Shown here: piece after piece, positions 25,801-37,800 of the stretch
Numbering within the stretch: position 1 is the first letter of the stretch
Layout of the letters: each line of letters starts with the position of its first letter
Assembly: GCA_911728455.2 (NCBI GenBank)
Contig: OU452233.1
Span: forward strand, 17,058,087-17,122,086
Direction of reading: 5' to 3'
DNA from: Marthasterias glacialis
Taxonomy: Eukaryota; Echinodermata; Asteroidea; Forcipulatida; Asteriidae
Length of the DNA: 64,000 nt
Made by a program: the position numbers and the translations under genes
Notes under the pieces: model-generated
The model's database searches: none
Seen by the model: the letters and a program-made list of their open reading frames with translations, nothing else
Told to the model about the DNA's origin: nothing

Positions 25801-28800
25801 ATTGAACCATCAGATTCTCCATATTCCAGCCCTGTGGTACTTGTAGGTAAGAAGGATGGTGGCACGAGGTTCTGTATTGATTTTCGGCAGCTAAACAAGG
25901 TCACGGTGTTTGACGCTGAGCCCATGCCTAACTCAGAAGAGATCTTCGTCAAGCTGGCAAAAGATAACCTTTTCACCAAAATAGACCTAACCAAAGGGTA
26001 TTGGCAGATACCAGTGAAACAGGAAGACAGAGCTAAGACAGCATTTGCAACTCCGGATGGACTGTACCAGTTCCGTAAGATGCCATTTGGCTTAATCAAC
26101 GCCCCGGCAACATTCAGCCGATTAATGCGAACCACACTACGGAACATTCAACACGTCGATAACTATATAGACGACATTTTGATTCACACCCCAAGCTTCG
26201 AAGAGCATCTCCATGCTATTAACCTCGTTCTCCGGAACCTAAGAGATGCAAAACTAACAGCTAGACCAAGTAAATGCATGATGTGCTATGAGAAGATAGA
26301 ATTCCTTGGGCATATGGTAGGAAGGGGAGAGTTAGCACCCCACGAGGAAAAGCTTGAAAAAATCCAGAAAGCCACGCAACCTCAAACCAAGAAACAACTC
26401 AGATCATTTCTAGGTTTAGCAGGCTACTATAGACAGTTCATCCCAAACTTTGCTGCCATTGCCTGCCCACTTACAGACAAAACAAAAAGCAAAGAGCCTA
26501 ACAAGGTTGAATGGGGCGAAAACCAGGAACGAGCTTTCCAGACACTCAAAGATAGACTCACCAGTACTCCGATTCTCCGTCTTGCAGATATCGAGAAACC
26601 ATTCGTCCTACGAACAGATGCGTCCAGCACAGGACTTGGGGCTGTTCTCCTTCAATGGGACGGCGATAAGCTGTTTCCGGTAGCATACGCAAGCAAGAAG
26701 TTGCTGCCACGAGAGGTTAACTATGCAGTGATAGAACGTGAATGTTTGGCAGTTGTCTGGAGTATTAAGAAGTTTCAACGTTTCTTGTATGGAAGAAAAT
26801 TCACTTTGCAAACCGACCATGAACCACTAGTATACATGCAGAAGGCAAAGATTGTAAACAATCGAGTGATGAGGTGGGCCTTGGCGTTACAACCTTACCA
26901 CATCAGCGTTGAAGCGATCAAGGGTGTAGATAACATCGGTGCAGACTATCTCAGCAGAAGTTGTTAGAGTATGGATAAAATGTGAGTTGTCATAATTTTA
27001 AGCAAAATGTGATACTTTTTGCTTGAAAAAGGGGGTAAAATGTCATGATTTATATGTTTTTACTGTAGTTTACTGTAAATAGCTAAGATTCCATCTAATT
27101 ATGTGCTAGTACAAGTAGACTAGTCAGCAGTGTATAGAGCAACATAGCTTTGGTTTTGTTCTTTCAGTTAAGTCATATAATAGACAGCTAGGACACATAG
27201 GTCAACCCAGAGCAGAGATTTCTGGAATGCGGATTATAATAGAGGGCCATAGCTTTTCTCAGTTAGAGTATGGGGAATATTTGATAGCGAGGCAGTATTT
27301 TATGCAAATTAATTCTTACAGTTTAAACTTGTGATAGTGAGGCGGGGTTTATGCAAATAGCAAGTGGTTGGTATGTAGGTTTTGGGCGTAGTCCAGGGAG
27401 ATCACCATGAGACAGCAGCGAAGCAACATGTTTTTCCCCCACTCTGTTGGCTGCTGATATTTTTCATGTTAACGACGCCTGCTGGAAAGGAAAGGCTCAA
27501 TTTTAAGAGCCGATTAAATAAGACAACCTGAGTGGTTATGCCTGTGTGGCAACAATTTATTTGGAGGAAAATTAAACCAGGCAGAGTGGAGAGAAAGACC
27601 AACACCGTATGAAGAAAAGCTGTAAGTAAAAACTATTTGTTGAATTTTCAGAGTGATAGAGGAATGCAGCTAGTATTATTGAACAATGTTGGCCTATTTG
27701 AAGACTTCACAGAAGATTGTAATGTATTTGAAAATTTCACACAAGATTCGAATGATGATCTAATAATGTATTTGAAGATGTCACTAAGTTGTCGATGAAG
27801 ATTTAATATGCTTTTGAAGATTTCAAGGAAAATGGAAAATGGTAATTTAATGCACTCGGAAGTGAGATGTTCATGATAACTCATGCAATTGACAAAGTGT
27901 AATTAGCTTGGAACAGTCACTGCAAAATATTATCAGAATTGTTGGGTTGTTTTACCTATATGATGATATAGATGGCCAATTAATGGAGACACAGAAGCCA
28001 AAGCAGAGCTGATGTGAGAAGGTCAACCAATGCTTAGCGCATCTCTGGAAGTGCCAGAAGGTTGAGAACGTGTGGTTGTGATTCGCCAGTTAAATGGAGT
28101 CGGCAAATGGGCGACCACCCATGAGAACACACTAATGTGGAAAACTGACAGGTTTTTATGAACCGAACTGAACATTTTGTTTCTTTGGAGCGATGGATCG
28201 GAACTTCGTGTCCATATTTTTGAACTGTGGAAGTGCGGAGCAAACACTGATATTTAAGTGTGGTTTAAGCAGAAGTATCTGATAATTGGATATGATTTGA
28301 TGACTTAATTGTAGTTTGAAAAACCGGGAGGTCAACAGTTTGAGGGGTCGATTGCGATTTAATTATAAAATTGGAGATTGTGAGAATTTTGAAATTCTCA
28401 GAAGTTGGGAAGATTCATAAGATTTGTTTTGTATTAATTTATCAAAATTCCAGCTGGACTGATTGTGACAATGTGTGCACTATTGGTGGATTGATATATT
28501 TTTAATAATAATACAGAGAAGTTTAATCACAATTCCGTTTCCGTATTTTCTTTAACAACTGTTCGTTTTAAAACTGCTATTATTTGAATTTAGTGAAAAA
28601 TCACGACATTGTGTAAGGTGGCACAACTCTGTTGTACAAATATTGAGCTGCTCAGAGTGCAACGGGAGGAATATATTATCGCAAGGTCAAATTGTGACTG
28701 ATCCATTTCACGAGGTTAAGCCGAGTGAAAGAGAAGAGTCCAAATTTTACGAGCGATAATAATCATTCCATTTCACAAATTAAAGCCACTCAATATTTGT

Positions 28801-31800
28801 TTTATAGAATTGACATAGATTATTGTCATTGGAATTTTTCACAACAAACACAGTGGGGGGGGGTGGGGGGAGGGGTGGAAAATGTATTCAAAATGGAACC
28901 TCAAGACAAAACATCAACGGCAGTGTGGAGATTGTTTTACGTACCTCAAACTCACGATTATCCTTGTTGTACTGGACCACACCGAAGAAGTTCCCAGCGA
29001 TGGACTCAAAGAAATTGGAAACATCATTCGGATTGGATCCATTTAACGGTTTACAAAGTCTGTCAACAAAAGTTCAGAACACGGTTATTCATTATCAGAT
29101 ATTCTTCCAAATGCTACCCAAGACAGTTCAAGCATCCCTATTGGCTGCATGGTTGTCATGTGATCATGTTTACCAAGTATTTACTAGTCGATAAAGACAA
29201 AGCTGAAAGTTTACATAGTGTCATGATTATATAAGATTTGGTGAGGTGTTGCTCTTTTATTTATTTATTTATTTATTTTTATTTAAGGCTATAAGGAAAA
29301 GAGAAAGAAAGCAGAAATAATTAGGGCAGAAGAAAACGGTTTACATTCTGCTTAACTTGAGAAAGATTATAACTCGCAGGGAAACAGGATACAGGCACAG
29401 AGTTCCACAGTGAAGCAGTGCGTGGGAAAAAAAACTTGTAAAACACATCTTAGAATTACATTTTGGAATAGTAAAAACAGCTTGAGCATGGATCATACAT
29501 CTTTCAAAAAAACTAGAACAGCAAAAGCTGCCACCGCGAGCTGCAGATCACCCGATAGAGGAAAAAGAGCTATATTAGAAAAACTGATCCTTTTGATCAA
29601 CTGATGATCAATGGGGGGGGGGGGGGGGGGGCGTTAACAAGCATTCACTTGATCACTGCCTACTTGGTTCGAAAGGTGGCAAAGGGGCTCATATAGGGGA
29701 GGGCCGACTGGGAAAAATAATTTTTAGGTTAGGGATAGAATGAATCTGCCTGTCTGTAGCAATATTTGATCTAAGTTTCAAGTCAGTATGTCATTGCAAT
29801 TAGGAATTACGACCATTGAAAGTTTTCATTGTTTCAGCTCAGTCAACTGGAACTGGTGACATAGTTTTTGTTTGTTTAATTATACATGTCTATTGTGTTG
29901 TTGCAGGTCAGTTCAAATTAAGTTCTAAAACATCAACATTTAATCTAAAGTTGTCTATTTAAAGTCCTGAGGGCAATGTTTAACCTTGTGAAAAAAAACT
30001 TTAACATTAGGGAACCCAAGTGCGCCCTCAGTGTTCAAGTGTGTGATCTCACTTTCTAATTTGCATATTAACACTAACAAGTTAAAGTTTGTGTCGGCGA
30101 CCTTAAGACCAGCTCTTTTCTGTTAGCTTCCAGCAGGGAAAGAGCACATTTTGATTTCTGTTGTTAATTCTCTATATTTTGTAAGGAGCCTGGGTCTGGC
30201 CATGCTCCTAGTGTTATTTATCATGTGCGGGGATTAGCTTGTAGGAAACTCCGAGTGAGTAGATTGTCTTGTTACTTAACATTTCATCAGAGAAATAATG
30301 TGTTTTTGGAGACTCTGACAGAATCGTTTCTTGAAAATGTGTGTATTACGGTAGCGTGCAGCAAGCCACGTTTTTGATCCTTGACCTTCGCATTGTACTT
30401 TCTAATCCTAGTTGTATTTTAATCTAATGGCTGTACTGTGCTGTTGTAATTTTTGAGAAGTCTAATATAAAGTCGTTGTGCATTTTGTTATGTATGTGGT
30501 GAATGCTTAATTAGAGGGCCGGCCTTCTTCCCATGTCTCTATAAAAAAAATTTAACTTCCCAAAACTTTTACATTTCTTTAAACACAATTGGTTGAGACG
30601 CACAACACATGGCTGTCACTGTATAATGGTTTCACTTCGGCTTTTAGATTCCACAAAACAACTGAAAACATAAATCTTGAGGCTTGATGCTAAAACTTTA
30701 ACATCTATTGAATGCAGACGGATGGACAGATGGACAGGTAAAATCGATATTACAAAAAGTAGCCTGATAGGGCCGAACGGTCTAGTGCACCGGACTCAAG
30801 TTCTGGTGGTTAAGTCATCGGGGTGTGGGTTTGAATCCTGGTCATAACACTCGTATCCTTGAGTAAGATGCTTTACTATAATTGTTTCTCTTCACCCAGG
30901 GGTATAAATGGGTACCTGCGAGGGTAGAGGTTGATATTGTGTTTGAAAAAGCCTCCGGAGCGCCACGGCAGCTCGGGGCTGTATACTCCCCAGTGAGCTG
31001 AGAAAGATTACAGGATTGTTATTGGCCCAATGACCAGGGCACTAATGTAAAGCGCATTGAGGCGTTATTGTGAAATGCGCTATATAAGAACTAGTTGTTA
31101 TTATTATCATTAAAGAGTACATGTGAAACAGCTCACTTGAATGATTTGGAGAGCACAGACCAGCCAACTTGGTGCATCAGAAACTTCTCTACTTGAGTTG
31201 TAGCAAGCTGGATGTTCTGATTACACTCACTGCCGTGTTGAGTTGTTGCCAGTGAGTCACGAACCACGGACACGTAACCTGGGTGAAGATTTACAAAACT
31301 CGAATGAAGATTTTTTAATCAGGAAACCATATCAAAATTTGTGCAAAACTTTCTGATCAATAGCCACCAAATACATACAAGATGATACAAATTTTAATTT
31401 TTAAGTCCTTTTTTTTAAGGAGTCTTAAAGGGCAAGATTATCTGATACTTTGAAAAAATTTGGGGCCTACAAACAAATTAGCGCCTACAGAACATTAGTG
31501 CCTAGAGCCTACGTAACACCAATGCCTAGGGCCTACGGAACACTGGTGCCTAGAGCCTACAGAACACTGGTGCCTAGAGCCTACGTATCACCTGTACCTA
31601 GGGCCTACAAAACAGTAGGTCTACTGCCTGGAGCCTTTGAAACATTGGTGCCTAGAGCCTACGTATCACCTGTACCTAGGGCCTACAAAACAGTAGGTCT
31701 ACTGCCTGGAGCCTTTGAAACATTGGTGCCTAGAGCCTACGTATCACCTGTACCTAGGGCCTACAAAACAGTAGGTCTACTGCCTAGAGCCTTTGAAACA

Positions 31801-34800
31801 TTGGTGCCTAAAGCCTACGTATCACCTGTACCTAGGGCCTACAAAACAGTAGGTCTACTGCCTAGAGCCTTTGAAACATTGGTGCCTAGAGCCTACGTAT
31901 CACCTGTACCTAGGGCCTACAAAACAGTAGGCCTGCTGCCTAGAGCCTTTGAAACATTGGTGCCTAGAGCCTACGTATCACCTGTACCTAGGGCCTACAG
32001 AACACCGGTACCTAGGACCTACAAAACAGTAGGCCTGCTGCCTAGAGCCTTTGAAACATTGGTGCCTAGAGCCTACGTATCACCTGTACCTAGGGCGTAC
32101 AGAACACCGGTACCTAGGACCTACAAAACAGCAGGCCTGCTGCCTAGAGCCTTTGAAACATTGGTGCCTAGAGCCTACGTATCACCAATGCCTAGGGCCT
32201 ACGGAACACTGGTGCCCAGGGCCTACATAACACTGGTGCCTAGAGCCTACATAACACTGGTGCCTAAAGCCTACGTATCACCTGTACCTAGGGCCTACAA
32301 AACAGTAGGTCTACTGCGTAGAGCCTTTGAAACATTGGTGTCTAGAGCCTACGTATCACCTGTACCTAGGGCCAACAAAACAGTAGGCCTGCTGCCTAGA
32401 GCCTTTGAAAGGATAGTCTCTAGAGCCTGAAGAACATTGTGCCTAGACATGCTTGACAATGCTAAAGCCTAAGGAACACTGGTACCTAGGGCCTGCAGAA
32501 CACTACACATAATGTTATCTGGCATGATCACTTAGGTCGTTTTACCAGGTGTGATCACACAAAAACCATCCACAATCAACAACAAAAATGACCCATACTG
32601 TCTTTACAATAGTCTTAGTTCTAAGACTCTCCTGTTATTATGCCCCAACCAACCACCGCCCATGTACATTTAGGGATGGGCGGTTGGTTGGGGGGCATAA
32701 TAACAGGAGGGTCTTAGAACTAAGACAATCGTTACAACAGTAGGGGTTGTCGTTTCGAGAACATGAAAAAAGAGGTTTTTTTCTCCCCATTTGAGGCCAA
32801 CCCAACTTCGTTATATAATAGGCCAACTGGGGTTGGAATTTATCCTTTTGTGACCTTCATAACAGAACCCTGGCACATCAGGAGTAGACCCTTATCAGTG
32901 ATAAGCCAATTAAAGTGTAATGAAGCTTGCCTGCGACCTTCAAATTATTTTGCCTGGTGATTATTTGTTAAACCTTTTATTGCTTTACACTAGTACCTAG
33001 TGCCTACAGAAAATTACACAGAACTTTTTACTACTTTTAAAAATATTATCAATTTAACTGTTTTTTTTTAAATGTATAATTCGATTACTTTGTCAGTATG
33101 ATCTGTCTTTTTAGTCCTGCGGAGTCACGGGAAGGATTTTCATCCAACTCGTTCTGGTCTTGTCTGGATTTTTATTGTGTGAACTTTTCAGAGGTTTTTA
33201 TAATTGTTTGCTGAAATGAATAAATAAAAATTGGTACTTCATACATGTCATATGTGGCAGGGTGTACCCCCTGATCCTATTTCAACTACTGATAATAAAA
33301 TATGAAATGTATCAAACAATCTATCCAAAAAATATTTTTCTTATCTCGGTTCATACTTCACGCGAAAGCGAGTGCAGAGCGAATTTTTGTGACTCAACAA
33401 TTCAGTACGAGCTGTTTTTCAGTTGTGATGCCAGAAAATTATGAAAAAAAAGTATGAACCGGACTTAAGGCACTTTGATACGATGTTTAAAATTGCCTGA
33501 TAGTTGACTATTTTTATTAGGTGTAAGCTCCATACCAGACTGCCGAATTACCTGTGAAGTCTAGCTGAGCTAGTACCGGTGCGCTGGTAGCAACTGCTCC
33601 ATCGACAAGATGAGGATATTTCAGACGATACCATGCAGACAGAGAGCCTGTTAAAGACAAACAAAGTAAAAGGGTTGTGTTTGAAAAACAAATGATGGCT
33701 CCATCTGAAAGCTCCCTGGTTATAAAGTTCAACCTACTACCAATCTGTCAGAGAAATATTGCTGTTAGAAACACTCTCAAGATGAATAAATTGGGTGGCA
33801 TGGGTGGCTAGTACATAAAGCGTTCGCCTATCAGTGGGTCAGAGTAATAAACCAAATGGTAAACCTAGGGTGGTCTGGAGGGAGACACAAGACCTAAGTA
33901 CTGGCACAATTTCAGGCCCGATTCTTCATGGAGGCAACGGAGGCAATTGCCTCCGTTGCCCCTGGTCATTGTCTTGGTGCCCCTGAAATGTTCCAATAGA
34001 AATTTACAAGTTCCTCATAGAGGTGCCCTTTATCAAGAAGAAAATGCCTTGGTGCCCTTGCCCTTTCAGGAATGAAGCAATTAGGCCTGAAATTACGTGG
34101 CAAATTTCAAAACTTATCGCCAAGTCGTGAAATTTGACAGACGTCAAATTTCATGTGAGTGCGACTTTTCTCCCAGTTGCTAAACTTGTCTTCCCTTCAG
34201 GGACACCATATAAACCTCGTCATGGACGACAAAAAAATCACTGTAAAGCTCCTATGTTTTCTTAAACTTGGTAATAAATTTCCTTGTTTATAAGGGGTCT
34301 TGTCAAAATTATTCCAGGACAGATAATCCAAAGACATTCCTCCGATGTGGAATTTTTGTTGGATCTCCGTTGGGTTCTTTTTCTACGGTAGACATTGTTT
34401 TCCTCGCTGAACTGAACGCAGTTCTCCGATGCACTCCACTGAGCACGCTGATTAATTGTTCAAACAAACTTGTGGTTTGGAGTGAGCTGGAAGGTTTGGA
34501 GGTCATTGGTGCGTGGTGTAGCTACACCCGACCTTGAAACCGCAAAACCACCCCTGCGGAGACCCCATGCTTGTTTTCCAGTAGATTGCGTTTAAAATCT
34601 ATGCCATTTGTAAACACTTTATCTCTTGGATGAAGCCAGGTGCTGCCAATAACGCAATAGACCTTATTTTTGACTGCAAGAGGGCGCCCTTTGGGGGTAG
34701 ATTGGGGGTCAAACCATAGAAATAGTGTGGTAAACCAGATGCAATTAGACTTCTAATAAACATGATAAAGCAGTTTGTACACAATTTTGAGGGTTTTTTT

Positions 34801-37800
34801 ATTGACAGTTTTACAAAGTTATCATTGTAAGTTTGCTTGGAAAATTTGTATTTTTAGTGTTTTCAAAATGGTATTAGTATTGCGCCCTCTTGCTGTCAAA
34901 AATACGGCCTGTTGCAAACAAGGTCAATCAGCAGAGGGTGATAAAACTTGTTCTGGACTTTTTTTTACCCGCTGGTTGTCCAGGACTAATTTTGACAAGG
35001 TCCATAAGTAACTACACGAACCTCATTTTGAATATTTGGTTTCATGGTTTAGTTAGTTCCACAATCCTTCACACATTTATTTTGATGAAAAACACAATTT
35101 CTACTGGCCCGGCTGACAATAAATGAAAGTGCTTTGACTTGCCCACCATTGTTTTCACTCGCATTTGGGAATGGCCGTCCGCTCTGTCGTTCAAACTCTG
35201 TATTTATCATGGCCTAGCAGAATTTACCTGGGTATGAGCCGCCGAACGAAATCCACTTGTTACTTGTGAGGTTCATCTTCATCGCCATGAACTGCCTGAA
35301 ATACGCTAGATCAGCCAGGGCCTGCTCGCTGCTCAGGAAGCTCAGATTTTCAACAGACAAATCCCTGCAGAGTGGCATGAAACAGGTTGATGTACAAAAA
35401 TAAAATCAGTTCAAATTCTAATTCTGCATCCTACCTCCAACTCGGCCTTTGGCATAAATTTCATATTGGATGCAAAAAAAAAATGAATTTGTCTGTATTC
35501 AACTTGCACCTGTAAGATAATATAATGAGCAAATTTTTACTATCAATCAATAAATACCTCAGAAAGTTAACGCACTCTGATTGGTCAAAGACTGGTCATA
35601 TGGGGGTATTAAAATGTGATATAAAGACTGGCTCTGTGAACTAGCGAATAAATGGCCCCTAAACAAGCATATTGCTATTCTGTATGCACTGTGCATGTTG
35701 CGCTGGTCACTATCAAATCAAGAGTTTTCTTTGTGCGCATCATTGTTTTTCTATTTTTGCAGCCTTGGTTGGTGGCTGGCTCCTGTTAATGGACCTCCTC
35801 TTTGGCTCAGTCCATTAACAGCGGCCAGCCACCAACCTGGTCAATACCACACAGTGAAGACCAGGTCCTTACACTGTTATTCCCTAATTAATTGAGACCA
35901 TCCAGCCCAAGGCACATTGAGTGGCTGGCTTGGTCCATTAACACAGCCAGCCACCAACCCGGCCATTACCACCCAGTGAAGACCGGGTTGTCACACTTTT
36001 ATTCCCTAATTAATTGAGACCAGCCAGCCCTAGGCACATTGAGTGGCTGGCTTGGTCCATCAACAGTGACCAGCCACCAACCCCGGCCATTACCACTCAT
36101 TGAAGACCGAGTCCTCACACTGTATTTTTCCTAATTAATAATGGCAATCAAGTCGGCTTTGTGGTTTCTTCCCTTCCTTTCACCAATGTGGACTCTGGTT
36201 CAAATCCTGCTTCGGACTGGAGCCTTGCTGCATGTAGATTTGGTTTTCAGTCTCAAGCCTGATTGCATGGGATAAATTTTCCCAGTTGGGGTTTTCCTCC
36301 AACATCTCAAACTGACATTTCTTAATCATTTTCAGGCCTACAACAGTGCGAGGCCCTTCTTGCCGTACCTTGGTTTCAACAACAATACTAACATCGAATC
36401 CCACCCGAGGAATATGCCCGTGGAATTTTGTTAACAGGGCTCGAGAAAGTACTTAGTATACAGTGCTTTACACCCAATCGGTGTATGGGCAAAAACACAA
36501 ACAATATTCTTTATCCTCAATGCAAAAAACCGATCATCTATTATAATGGTTGTGGTACCCACTGCTGATAGGATTCGAATGGCCTCTAGCTGCCGGGCAA
36601 TCTCGATAGTCTAGTTGGTAAGACATCTGCTCTAGAATGGCAGGGGTCATGGGTTCGAATCCAACCCGAGGAATATGCCTGCGGATTTTTTCACAGGACT
36701 CGGGAAAGTACTTACAGTATACAGTGCTTTACACACATGTGTGTATGGGGAGAAACGAAAAAAAATAATGATAATAATATTAAGGAACTATAACTAAATA
36801 GTAAACTTGCGGGTACAACCATGTAATTCAACTCTTTTAGGAAGGAGTGGTGGCTCTGAGAAGAGCCGTTGTGGTCTCGTTGTTTCGAAAAGTATGCTCT
36901 GTTCGTCTCCAGGAGATAATAATATTCTTTATCCTGATGCAAAATTTAACATCTATTATAAAGATATGAGTATGTTTGAGTGCCAGTCATACTTTAAGTC
37001 TACAGCCAGTAACTGGGGCGCTGTCCTTTTTTGAGATTTTGACATAAATCGGTTGCGTCAAAATCTCAAAGAAAGGAGTACAGCGCCCCAGTTACTGGGT
37101 CCACTTTAAGTCTATCTTCAGCATGACTGGCTGATTATACTTACGGAGTTGGATGGCTCTCCCCGTAGAATCGGTGCTCAAGCATTAAGCACAGTGCCCC
37201 TAAACGTTGGGCCATAACAATCCATGTCCCTTCAACCATCCAGATAGGGTTAGCCGTGCCTTCTCCACCGATCATCAGAAACACTGGACCGCCTGGTTTA
37301 AAGAAGGTATCATTCACGAAGTAGCGCTGGAAAATGACAGAACGATTATTTTTCTAATTAGAAGATCACACATCAGGGTTAGGAGTGCTTAGATTATCTG
37401 TAACCAGAAATAATATGTACTTAACTGGACAACACGATGAACAATGTTTACTGCATACTGTGTTATCTTACAGAAAAACACTCATTCCTTCATTCAAAGA
37501 CATTTCTTATGAAAGAAACCAATATTTCTGTGAGATGAAGATCTCAAATCTTTTGCAAGACACACGGACTGAAAAAGGCAAGTCCAGAAACTGTGTTTTT
37601 CTTACATAAATCATTAAAAAAGACATTTCTTATGCCATATTATGGAAATTTATGGCGCCAGTTTGTGTCACGTTGGCGTGAGTTACACTACTAGTGCAAC
37701 TACTTCACACTTACCAACAAGTTGGACTACTAGCGCTAGACTACATGACAGCCCTGCCATTGCGAACAAATTTACTACAACATATTTTCATATTTATACC

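Larger units (their letters stand above)
20524..28608 (+). mobile_element. LTR retrotransposon, Gmr1-type Ty3/Gypsy, looks whole
   Basis: Two 1568-bp LTRs (20524-22091 and 27041-28608) begin tgtcatg and end cacgaca, and the 5-bp duplication ttgtg flanks the element. The primer site at 22095-22112 (TGGGGGCTTGTCCGGGAG) fits a tRNA-Pro type, and a purine tract lies before the 3' LTR. One long gag-pol frame fills the inside. The LTRs differ at only about one site by eye, so the insertion is very young. It lies in intron 6 of the PRSS16-like gene in opposite orientation, just past a LINE fragment. Confidence 0.95.

Noticed and set aside
28725-29234. Plus-strand frames of 169 and 123 codons
   Set aside because: They are shadows of PRSS16-like exon 6, which reads on the minus strand with good splice sites.
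31450-32430. 326-residue repetitive open frame as a protein gene
   Set aside because: It is a minisatellite whose units are multiples of three, inside an intron on the other strand, with no codon-use or family support. Kept only as a finding.
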